From the NCBI RefSeq assembly GCF_036370855.1, contig NC_088103.1:8867404-8931403 (forward strand): 64,000 bases of DNA, read 5' to 3'. Made by a program: the position numbers and the translations under genes. Every line of letters starts with the position of its first letter. The stretch's first letter is position 1. The notes under the pieces were generated by a model. It was given only the letters and a program-made list of their open reading frames with translations. It did no database searches and was not told the DNA's origin. The stretch is from Dromaius novaehollandiae. Lineage: Eukaryota; Chordata; Aves; Casuariiformes; Dromaiidae. Below are positions 28,901-39,470 of the stretch, one piece after another.

Positions 28901-31900
28901 GCCATCTGTAGCAAAATAATGTCTGTTCTTCCTTGACTGCGGTTAGCAAAAGCAGTTTGTGTTGGGGTTGATAGCTCTCAAGAATATCTAATCTCTTCTA
29001 ACTATTTTCTAGTAGAATTACCTTTTTCCCAGTGTTTTTTTAGGCCTCTGCCTTGAGCACTCTTGTGGCTTTCTTTCTCAACCTGCAATGTCTACTTTCA
29101 TTTCGGTGAGCCTCTAGTTTTCAGTCTTACACTGTTTCAGGTGTCGTTGCTCCTACCTTCTTGCTCTGTGGCCAGTATTTGTTTTTGCTGCTAGAGAGTC
29201 TTGGCTAGTAAAGGCCTTAGTGCTTGTCTGGTTATTCTTATGCCAAATATTCTTGGATTTAGATGGTACCAAATCACAAAGTGTTTGGGAAAGTCTGGCC
29301 TGAGTTTTACTGTGTTTTTGAATTAGTCTAGCATCTTTCCATCTGTTCATAACTGATCTTTATATTCTCATACTTTTCAGCTTTTAAACAGTTCATATTT
29401 TTAAAAAATTCTGTGGACTTTGCTTATGGCATTTAAAATGTGAAGAGTTAAGGCATAAGCCTCCCACCTGCTCCTATGATCACCTGAGGAATACCAGACA
29501 GTGCAGACTACTGAAATTCTCAACTAAACCTTAGGTTTTTATGAAAGTAGTTTTTTTTTCATTTGGTATATTGCGTTGTTACTGAGTTTGGCACATGACA
29601 GAAAAGAGAGAATATGGTACTTGAAGGAGACAAAAAGGTAATACAGTAGTTAAAAGTTGCTTAGTGTGCTAACGGCTTCACAAGGGTCAGAACCACTTCA
29701 CATCGAGCCAGAGTTTAGGCTATGAGTGATGACCAGTTTGAGGAGGTGATGGCAGTTTTCTGTGCCTGCACTTCCCTGTTGAAATAGGACATGGTTATCC
29801 CTTACCCATAGGAAGACCTGCACCACGTGCTGCTATGTCATCCATGTGTGTGTCGTTCAGAAGGGTGCATGTGTAACAGAGGGTCCAGAAGATGCTTAAA
29901 TTACTCTTCTGCAGCTAAAGTCATGGTTTTTTTCATTTGTGTCAAGCCCTGTGGATTATTTCTAGGATTGTTCTTAGTGGATTGCTCCTAGGGGAGGACA
30001 GAAGGCAGTGTATGATCAGTAGAGAGATCTACAAAAGTTTGCTTGCTTCATGTTCCTGTGTGTATTCTAGTACGTAAAACATTTTTAGGGATTTGTTTCT
30101 GTTCACTGATTCTGAAAGATGGTTGACTAAGTATGTAGCCAGATCTGTGTCTTTCTGCTGACAGCACTGTTTTAGAAGGGATTTGTCTCTTTAGTACTTT
30201 TACAAGCACCATGCTTAGCTGAATGGTAACATCAGGTTAAGGTTGGTGATTGTCTCGTAGGCATACGAGGAAGCTAGAAAGACAGACTGGCAAAGATACG
30301 AAGAGCAGTTGGCCGCATATAAAGCGCAGCTAACTCCAGCCGAGGCTGCAGCTTTGAAAGAAGAAAGGAGAAGACGACTGGCAAAAAGAAGATTGTTCAG
30401 AGAAAAAAGAGTAAGTATTTTAAACTTCAAGTTTGTTTTTTCTCAAGGAAACTCAAGTCTGTTTGCCTGCTATTTAAAAGTTGTTAGATAATGACAGAGT
30501 TAAGGCATGTTTAGAAATGTTAAAACAAAGCTCATCATTTAAAAAAAAAAAAAAAATAGATGGATTAAAATTACAGATGGTGTTACCGGATATTTTAGTG
30601 GCTTTCCTGTGCTTGAAGACCAGAACCAGCACATATCTTTGTGTTCATGAGTAGCTTCTCTGTTGTTTCCCCCCACCCATTCCTAAAGCTGGGTGAGGAC
30701 ATTTGAGACAGCAACACAGGTCTGAAGATATCCAGAAATAGCTTTTCAGAAAGACATTGTATCTGTCCTTTCGTTGGCCCCTACAAGGTAATAGCCATTT
30801 GGAATAGCCTTTCTTCCTGCTTTTCTCTGGGTTCTGCCACTTCTGAATCCACCTAGCTGCTGACGTGTTGCATTAGTCTTGTATAGATGTATGTCTCTTA
30901 GCGTCTTTTTTAGATTTCTTGATACAGATAATCTTTCCTGTTCCCATTTAGTTGGTTTATATATAAATCCTTAGAGACAAAGCCATCTGTAAGGATACAA
31001 TGTTATGCTTTGTCCGGTGGCAAAATCAATTGAAGAGGTTACTGCTGCCGGTTCATTTGTGTGAACTGAGCTGCTTATGTGATGTTTCCTTAATTGGTAA
31101 AAGTGAAATGAATTGGGTTTTAAAATACTCTACTTGAAAGAAGTTTTTTATCATTGTGATCTTTTTATTATTATTATAAGAGTATGGCACCACAAGGAAT
31201 TGAAGCAGCGTACCTGAGGAGGTGTTATTGCCTTGCAGCACCAAGTCCATAGTGGTAAAGTCTTACAGCTGGGGAAACCAGCAAGTGTAGTTGCATCCAC
31301 CATTTGTTGTACTTTCCCCTCCTTCACCATCATCCCTGTAGTCAAGCATTCTGATAGCAGAAAACTAGTTTCATTTCCCTGGAGATCTGCTGGTTCTGTT
31401 CTACCTTCTCATCACCCACAAAGTTAGCTATTTGCTCTCCTCTCTGCAAGCATATGGTATTTCACACTAATTGCCACGGCCTTATGGAGATAGTAGATAC
31501 CCTATTGTCATGACTTTCTTTCTGACAAATAAATACAGCTTTTAGTTTTGGAAAGGCTTGGCTGAAGTTAAGCAAAAAAAACAGTTAAACAACAAAAGTC
31601 AGTCTGTGAAAATTCAAGTTGTTATCTTTCCTTAGTTTAGTTTAGCACTAGTCTTGACAAGTGGTGAGAATAACCAGATCATCCGGATACGCAATCCAGT
31701 TTACAGAACAAAATAGAAGAAATTGAATTTGAAGTTGTTTTTTGTATAAAACATAAGGACAAATGATGTGTTCAGTTTTGGAAAAATGCGTGTTGGGTAG
31801 ATTGAACAACTTTTGTTGTTGTTGTTTTTAAAGGAATTGACTGTGCTTGGAAAACCTAAAAGGCCTCGCAGCGGCTTTAACATTTTTGTGTCAGAAAACT

Positions 31901-34385
31901 TTCAAGAAAGTGAGGGAGTTTCACCTACGGTAAGCCAGGAAAGATTGTTCTTTTAAAAAATAAATAAATAAAAAAAGTTCAGTAATGATATCTGTTACCC
32001 TATGAAATTTATTGTAATCAGGGAATCTTTCTTAGAATCTGTGGCTTTCAAAGCAACTGTTCAACAGTTCAATATCTCGGCTATACTGCTGAGGGTTTAT
32101 TCTGTACAAGCTGGTGTGTGGATATGCAGACTTAAAAGATCTGCTGTACTTGTTGCACTTCAGTGCTACAGGCTTCACCTGTCCTTTTCTATAAGGATAG
32201 AATTCTGCTCTTTGTTTCGGTCTAGAAATGCATTAATTTTTCAAACTGTTGTGGTGGTTCACTACCATATCTATAGTAGTTATTATTATTCCTCTTAAGC
32301 AAAATCAATGTTATGGAACACACAAGAGTTCCTCAGCAAAGTCAGAAGTTCCACACTAAACCGCGCTTCGGGGTGATTTAAGTTACGTTGCTTGATTACT
32401 GCACTTAAAGCATCAGCGACCTCTGCTATATCCGTAATATCCTCCTTACCTTATGCAGGTAGACAGCTGGGAAGCGGTGATAATGTAGTTTCATGAAAGA
32501 TATGATGGGTCTTGTTTGCAGAAACACCTTGTGGTGTTAGTTAGTGAGACCAGATTAATTAGGATGTCAGCATGTTTAGCAGCAAATAAAAAAGGATGGG
32601 AAATGGTTATTTTCCTTGGAAATCTTTTTATAAGGCATCTCTAGTTAGCTGCATCCCAGTTTGACACATACATGCCTAAATACTCCTAAAGTCATGCAAC
32701 GCTTCTTGTGAACACGGTTAATACTTTTGTGGGCTGGGCTTAAGTCATGGCTTGGTTTAGATTAAACCAATGTCTAGGCTAGGATGCAGTCATGTTGCTA
32801 TAAATCAGTTCAGCTGCTCTGTCTGCCTGCTTTTGCTTCAGGTGAAGTAATTTTAATGTACTTTATGCTTATGTTATCTGTAAATGTCGGTCACATGATG
32901 CACAGCTATGTGTTAAGCCACATTGTTCATTGCTGACCTAGGTGAGAGATGGGGAATTAAGTCTTTGCAACTTTGAGTGGGTGCTTTTTTTAATATTAGT
33001 TTATACCTGGCTTATACTGGTGTGGCATTTATCTGTAACTCTCTGTGGTCTCTTTAATATTATTTTAATACTGATGTTTTGAATATTTGATACCCTGTAG
33101 GCAAAGCTGAAGTATTTATTTGAAGAATGGCGAAAGCTATCCAGTTCTCAAAAGCAGGTATGTCTTGTGGCTTTAATCAGGAAATGACAAAATTATTACA
33201 TTCTTACAAAATCTTGAGTTGAACTAGGGTTGCTTGGATACAATATTGAGGAAAATACTCCAACATCTTATTTACACATCTTGAAAAAGATTGTTGTTGC
33301 TGTTGTTGCAGTAGCGACTTTTTTTTTTTTTTTAACAGTGTTGATGAAATGCGAGTGAGTACAATAAGATGAAAGTTCTGTATGCCTGGAAATGGAAGTT
33401 GAGTGGGATCTAGGAGGGAAGGCGGTATAACTTTCAACAGTGTTTTTTTTTTTTTTTAACCCTAGTAGATTAAGAATAAGATACTTTGTTTTAATGTCGG
33501 GGTAGTAACTTGCTAGTTGTGGAAATGCTGTTAACAGGCAGAAGTTTACAACTGCACAGAGTGATTTATTTACTTTGGGTGCCTTGGGGGTGTTTTTCTG
33601 CCAGCTTTCTCAGTGTTTTGAAGTATGACAGTTCAGATGGGTATGTAAAAATCAGAGGTGTGCTATACTGAAATAAAATAAGCCCCCAGTTTTTTCACAT
33701 ATTCTGCACCTTTCTGTCCTTCCTCCTAAATATCCTTCCAGACTGTTTTGAATGTGTACTTAGAACATGTGCTAGGTTCATGTTATATGTCTTTCCTGTA
33801 GAGAAAGACTTTGAAATATGTTACGCGGAAATACATGTTCAGATTCTTGTTCCTTACATGTCCGAGCTTTCCCAAACTTGTACTCAAATACAAAGCCTTA
33901 GCTGGTACTAGTAAAATGGAATAACTGTCCCATTCAGGAATGTACATCTGTTGACATAACTGTAACTTGATGTTAAGGTTTTGGGTTTTTGCACAAGTGT
34001 GACATTTTTTGAATTTGCTGGAGATGAAAGTGAATACCTCAGATGTGCACTGCCCAGGTCGTGTACTGCATTGCCTTTGGAAGTGATATGACAGTTATCC
34101 AGAAATAGCCACTTTCACAGCTGTCAATGTATAATATTCTTCCAGCCGTACTTGCAGCTTGCTGAAGATGATAAGGTTCGGTACGAAAACGAAATGAAGT
34201 CTTGGGAAGCAAAAATGGTTGAACTTGGACGCGAAGACCTGCTACGTTCCAGAAAACAAAGGCCAAAAAAGAAAACTCCTGAAACTGTAAAGAAAACCGC
34301 AGAAACTGTAAAGAAAATTGAAACTGCCAAAGCTTCACCACGTGAAACCACGGCAAAACTGAAGTCAAAAAAATCAGAAGAATAA
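25700..34385 (+). CDS. TFAM: TFAM, mitochondrial transcription factor A (complete, 7 exons)
   Basis: An HMG-box protein that coats and bends mitochondrial DNA and starts transcription at mitochondrial promoters. Coding exons: 25700-25767, 25936-26063, 28234-28304, 30261-30410, 31834-31929, 33101-33157, 34146-34385. They join in frame to 269 residues (human 246). Residues 1-40 are rich in Arg, Ala and Leu with few acids, a typical import presequence. HMG box A spans about 41-110, beginning [13 protein letters not shown] basic linker follows ([17 protein letters not shown]). HMG box B spans about 146-213, beginning [14 protein letters not shown]. The tail 214-269 is Lys-rich, longer than in human, and repeats ETVKK. 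The start is the first ATG with good context after the NRF-1 site. DNAJC9 follows closely on the same strand. Confidence 0.97.
25785..25835. repeat. GACGG minisatellite in TFAM intron 1
   Basis: Seven GACGG units followed by two GATGG units at 25791-25835, with a looser copy before them, directly after the exon 1 donor. The regular G-runs could fold as a G-quadruplex on the sense strand. Confidence 0.9.
26064..28233 (+). other. TFAM: TFAM intron 2
   Basis: AT-rich intron with T-runs near 27200-27220 and a 40-bp T-rich tandem duplication. No additional gene is seen. Open frames in the T-rich part are low-complexity artefacts. Confidence 0.8.
27311..27396. repeat. 40-bp T-rich tandem duplication
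   Basis: Units 27311-27350 and 27351-27390 are identical except for one base, followed by six bases of a third unit. It lies in TFAM intron 2 and looks recent because of the near identity. Confidence 0.9.
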
Positions 34386-35105
34386 AACTGTTAAGTATTT
34401 TATATTTAACCCCCTTTGATTGTCATGTCTTTATCCTGCTATGTTAATGCTGCAGTCAGCATTAGCACTTAGGTTTGGAAAACACATGAAAGGCTCATCA
34501 GTAAGTGGGAGAGGTGATCAGGTAAGAGAGGTCTTAATGTCTCTTGAAACTGATGGCAATAATCACTGCAGGTGGAACACGGACTGTGTAATCAGTTAAT
34601 CAAGCTGTGAATAGTGACACTGGCTGACATCAGCAAAGCCCTCCAGTAGTGGTAGGTAATCACTAGCTTTTATAAGCTGTTTTTTTATGAAAGCAAGTAT
34701 GTTCTACAATACTACCATCTATGTCCTGTAAATAAGAGCTGAGATCTGAATGAATGCTGCTGTGTTTTATTCCCTCCATGGTATCAGTAGCGTGGACTAG
34801 CTGAAGAGACACGTACTAGGTTTCAGTGAAAGGCACAGCAGATGTGAAATACTGACTTGTGTCTAGGTTTGTGCGTCTGTCTTTTGTATGTATCAGACAT
34901 CTGTGTCTACCATTTAAGTTGCATTTAATTAAAGACCATATGAGTTTTGTATAAAAGAATCTTCGCTGGACTTTTATTCCATGGTTTTGCTTGGATATAT
35001 GCAAAGATTGGTTTCCTGTTATTTTGGGGGACAGCCTGTGAGAAAAGTGAGTGAACTGTTCAGACTCTCTTTTTTTGACGTAATAAAATGGGCATTTTGA
35101 AGAGC
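34386..35105 (+). other. TFAM: TFAM 3' UTR
   Basis: Sequence between the TFAM stop and the AATAAA at 35082-35087. An ATTAAA at 34928-34933 is a weaker alternative. An AATAAA also overlaps the stop codon itself (34381-34386). Confidence 0.6.
35082..35087 (+). terminator. TFAM: Poly(A) signal of TFAM (distal)
   Basis: AATAAA 697 bases after the stop, followed by GT-rich sequence (CTTGTTTTTGCTGGGG region at 35106 on). It lies only 295 bp before the DNAJC9 start codon. Confidence 0.6.
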
Positions 35106-35199
35106 TCCTTGTTTTTGCTGGGGACGTCTCTGTGTTGGTGGAAACGCCCGTATTTGATCTGCATTTTTCTGAAAGCCCCCGCAGCAGCATCCAGCCCCC

Positions 35200-35870
35200 T
35201 GTCAGCTGCTGGGGGGGGGAGCGGGGCCAGGGGCCTCCCCGTTGCGGTCGTGCACAAGCGCCGCCGCGGGGCGCTGCCCGGCCCCCTCAACCGCCGCCGC
35301 GCTCCAGTCTCGCGAGAGCGGGGCGGGGCGCGCGGCGCGGCGTTGGCCGCGGGCGGGAGCGGCGGCGGCGGCGGCGGCGGGATGGGGCTGCTGGAGCAGT
35401 GCGAGGCGGCCTTCGGCTCCGCCGACCTCTACCGGGTGCTGGGCGTCGCCAAGGCGGCGGCGCCCGGCGAGATCCGCCGCGGCTACCGCCGCGCCGCGCT
35501 CCGCGTCCACCCGGACCGCGCCGAGCCGGGCCACAGGGAGGAGGCGACGCGGCGTTTCCAGGTGAGCGCGGGAGCGGGGGGAGGGGCCTGCGCGCGCCGC
35601 CTCCCTAACGGTTCTAACGGTCCCAACGGTCCGGCCGCAGGTGCTGGGCCGCGCGTACGCCGTGCTGAGCGACGCGGAGCGGCGCGCCGTGTACGACGAG
35701 CAGGGCACGGTGGAGGAGGAGGAGGAGGGTGAGGCGCTGCGCCCCGAGCGGGACTGGCAGGAGTACTGGCGGCTGCTCTTCAAGAAGGTGAGCCGCGGCG
35801 GCGGGCGAGCCTCCCTCGCGAGGTGTCACACGGCACCTGCTTTTCGTAAAGTTTCCCTGCCCAGTAAATC
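35200..35870 (+). promoter_or_regulatory. DNAJC9: CpG island promoter of DNAJC9 with TCTCGCGAGA element
   Basis: A CpG island covering DNAJC9 exons 1 and 2. The palindrome TCTCGCGAGA at 35308-35317, a known core-promoter element of housekeeping genes, lies 65 bp before the start codon and is followed by GC-box-like GGGGCGGGG. The TFAM poly(A) signal lies just upstream, so the promoter is squeezed into about 250 bp. Confidence 0.7.
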
Positions 35871-38800
35871 CCGTCACGCGTGACGCGTCCCCTCTTACCT
35901 TCAGATCACCATAAAAGACATTGAAGACTTCGAAAAGAATTACAAGGATTCGGAAGAGGAGCTCGATGATATTAAAGCAGCATATGTCGATTTTGAGGGT
36001 GACATGGACAAAATAATGGAGTCTGTGCTGTGTGTGGACTATACAGATGAACCAAGGATAAGGAAAATCATACAAGAAGCCATTGACTCTGGAGAACTCC
36101 CAGCCCACAAAGCTTTTGTAAAAGAGTCTAAACAGAAAATGAGCGCAAGAAAAAGGAGGGTAGGTTATATGAAGGACCACAGGGAAGCGTTCTCATTATA
36201 GGCTTTTAATCTTTTTTGGTAGAAATAAAAGAAATTGTTTTTAAGAGAGATGTTTGTCACAGGGATTGCTGGATTACCGATCTTGCTCAGTATCTTTGAC
36301 TTTCACGTTTAGTTACCTTTTGTTTCCCCACCCCGCAAAAATGTTTTTTACTTTAATTTCAGTCAAATTGCTGTGAAAGGCTTTGAGTAGTAATAGACTG
36401 TTGCTTATTATTTCTTTCTTCTTTTTGAATATGATTCTCAATGGCTTATCATAGTTTAGCATGTCCCTTGATTTATTCCCTAAGCCACAAGTTGCTGGAG
36501 TTTAGGAGAGTATGTGGGGGAAGTATAATAGGCTTGTTTGTTGGCAACTCGTGAAATAACCTTCTGGGCTAAATAGACCTTTTCTCTAGCCCATTTTGGA
36601 TGCTTTGTATAGTGCTATGTTATATATGTGTCATGGCAATTGGTTTATAACTGAAAGAAAATGTAACGGTTGCTAGGACAAAAAACTGCATGTTGGGGGA
36701 GGCATCCTGTCATATTCAGCATTGTGAAACAGCAAAAACTGGCCTGCTCTACCAACCTGAGGAACCGGAATGAGCTATCTTTTTGATTGATGAATCCTGC
36801 AACTCTAGCTAAACTTGGAGACAGTTCATTTTTTCCTTGTGATTTTCCATATATAGACTGCAAAAGTCAAGTGTTCAGTAGCTATTATAAGACTGTGTCA
36901 AATAATGTGCAAAATACTCTTCTTCTAAAAGCTAGTTTGTTATTTTAGGCAGAAAAAGAAGCTAAAGAGGCAGAAAAGACTAGAGAAGAACTGGGCCTTG
37001 GTGATGGAGAAGATGATTTGAAAGCACTGATTCAAGTAAGGCTTTTTGCATCTGGTGATGATAATTATCTTACTGGCTTACAGTTGTGTTTTCCCTGAGC
37101 ATCTTTGTAGTTTGGATCCTAGTGGCTCCTCTTACCATAAGAGCTTCCTGAGATTAAAATCTGACCTTAATGTTAACTATGTATGTATTTTAGTTAATAG
37201 CTACTAAGGTTGGGATCTTTATTACCTGAATCCTTTTAAATTGTAACAAGTTGTTTTAGTATGTTCATCCTTTCTGCACGCACAATTAAAACATCTAACT
37301 TCTAGTTTTAGGTGGTTTAGGAGTGTTAATGGTCATTTCTTTAGGAAAGATTCCACTAGGGTAGGAGTGATCTGCTGTGAGATCTTTCTGTGGTAAAATA
37401 AAGATCTAGCCTGTCACCTTTTAATGTGTAGGTTAGAAAACTGACTGCAGAGATGTTGAAATCTCTCCTGTTAGCAGTGTCCATCTTTATATTTGTCAGT
37501 TTGCCCACGGCAGTGTTGTCCAGTCAGTAAACAACAGTACGAGTCAAGCTCATAGACTTGACTTGAGGCTCAGTCCTGAGAATTTAATTGATTGTACAAA
37601 AAGACAGGGAACAAATATAGGAGTTAGAGATTTCGGTTCTGTAGAGAGCGACGAAAAAAAGTTGGTCAGAAATCTGCAAAACTTGCATTAAATTAGGCTC
37701 CTGCTTCTTCCAAGCAGTCTGAGAGCAAGATGGCTTTTAAAACTGTTCTGCTAGAAAGTCATTTCATATAGGCCTTGCTACCATATTCTGTTCCCCTGTC
37801 ACCCCTTAACTGGAGGTCTACAATCAGTACTGGTGTGCCAGACAATTTTTTGTATTCTTTACATATTTGTCTAACAAATAGATTTATTAAGTGGAGTATT
37901 GTGCTATTAGTCTGCCAGAAGTCCAAGACTTGCTGATGGTTGGTTTTGCATGTGAATTTAAGGGTGCTTTGTTACAGCTGTAACATTCAAGTGTATTGAA
38001 TTTTCCCAAGTGGCAGGCAATTTCTAATGCTTGGTTCCTTTGAAAAGGCAGTGACCACAAGGTTTCTAATCAAGGGAACTGATATTTCCCCTTTACTGCA
38101 GTCGATGTTAGCAGACTTGTTGGATTTGGAATTCCTGCTATGTTGGAGGTTAATACTGAAATGTTCTTTAGGGAATGCTTTATTTTTTGAGATCTTCTGT
38201 CTCTCTTCTCCATGATTGTAACAGCCTGACTGCATTTATCTTCCATAAATGCTGTGCAACCATCACTTTGAGGGAGCTTAAGGAATGCTGAAGGGATTCT
38301 AAGTAGAAGATGTTCCTTTAATAAATAAATCCTTTTAAAATTATTTTTTATTTGAAGGTTAATAGATCTTACTATTTTGCTTCTGTATTTTGGGGAATGA
38401 GGAAAGAAACAGCCTGATTAGGTTCCATTCTTCAATTTTACTTTTTTAAATGTCCAATAGGCTTCCCAAGATGTTTGTTTATAAATCATTCCTCAGTTTT
38501 GAATTAGTTTTGTGTCTAAACTAGAAATTGCTTTTCTAATCCTAGGCTTATGTCTTAAACTTTTATAGCCTCTCTTTACCTCTTTCTTCATACTTCCAGA
38601 ACTTAGGTGTGCCTAGAGTCTACAATAGGCTTTTACTTAACAGTACTTTATCTTTTGTAAGCTGTACTCCCTACTTAATACATTCCAAGGTGTTATGTAA
38701 TTACCCAACTTCATTAGAGTAATCTGTATTTGGCAGTGGTAAATATTATTTATTTATTTTCTTCCCCTCCCCCAGAATAGAAATAAAGATCGAAAAAAGG

Positions 38801-38895
38801 AAATGGATGACTTCTTGGCACAATTGGAAGCAAAATATGGGAATAATTCAAAAAAAGGAGGAAAGAAGACGGCAGCCAAGAAAGGGAAGAAGTAA
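35382..38895 (+). CDS. DNAJC9: DNAJC9, J-domain histone co-chaperone (complete, 5 exons)
   Basis: A nuclear type-C J-protein that binds histones H3-H4 and recruits HSP70 through its J domain. Coding exons: 35382-35561, 35641-35787, 35905-36159, 36949-37035, 38776-38895. They join in frame to 262 residues (human 260). The J domain occupies about residues 15-82, starting ADLYRVLGV, with the HPD motif at 43-45. An acid run (EEEEE) follows the J domain in a stretch that differs from human, then [12 protein letters not shown]. The histone-binding part and the basic stretch [20 protein letters not shown] come next, and a Lys-rich tail ends [14 protein letters not shown]. Introns 1 and 2 are only 79 and 117 bp. 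An in-frame ATG at 35088 exists, but it overlaps the TFAM poly(A) signal and lies above the promoter, so it is rejected. The neighbour FAM149B1 is convergent, as in human. Confidence 0.97.
35605..35631. repeat. Three 9-bp units (CYAACGGTY) in DNAJC9 intron 1
   Basis: CTAACGGTT, CTAACGGTC and CCAACGGTC lie head to tail just before the exon 2 acceptor. Each contains the MYB-type core YAACNG. A similar array lies in ECD intron 2. Confidence 0.9.
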
Positions 38896-39470
38896 AGAAC
38901 TGTGTAGGCTGGAAAGTCAGGTATCACTTTGTATGGGAACATTGTGTGGGTTTGGGAGAATTTTGGAGGTATTCTGGACTACTGTTTCAGAGTGTGTATG
39001 CATCAACTTGCTGTGACTGGGAAGTCTGATACAGAACGCGTTGTGAACAAGAAAGACAAAACATTCTGGCATTACTGTTTAAAACCCTTTAGTTAATCTT
39101 CAGTTAAAATCAAACAGATTCTTGGCTAACAGTTTTGTTACAGTAAGAAAGTGCTGTGGTGTTTGGGATGTCTGTATGTTAAACTTGTGTTGAATCACAT
39201 TCCCTCCAACTACCTAATGGCTATCAGTATGGCTGATGGTAAAACAATATGATTCAACACCTCTGAGAGTCTTAAATGTTCGTTTGTATGGCTTATTAGT
39301 TGGAAGACTTATCTTTTTTGTGTTGTTCATACACTTCTGTAACAAACTTCTTGGTGTTTTTAATGGTCTGTGCACTTCAGTTCAACAGGTGTTTTTCAGA
39401 TATTTCGGTCATTTTATAAAAATACTTTTGAAAATTGCAGATTTAATAAAGTATAAGATTTTGCAAAACT
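38896..39470 (+). other. DNAJC9: DNAJC9 3' UTR
   Basis: AT-rich sequence after the TAA, ending about 20 bases past the AATAAA at 39445-39450. Confidence 0.75.
39445..39450 (+). terminator. DNAJC9: Poly(A) signal of DNAJC9
   Basis: AATAAA followed at about 25 bases by a GT-rich element (TGTGCTGTTGTGCTT), a textbook cleavage arrangement. Confidence 0.8.

Noticed and set aside
35088-35381. Upstream in-frame ATG extension of DNAJC9
   Set aside because: The ATG overlaps the TFAM poly(A) signal and lies above the DNAJC9 core promoter. The human protein starts at the downstream ATG.
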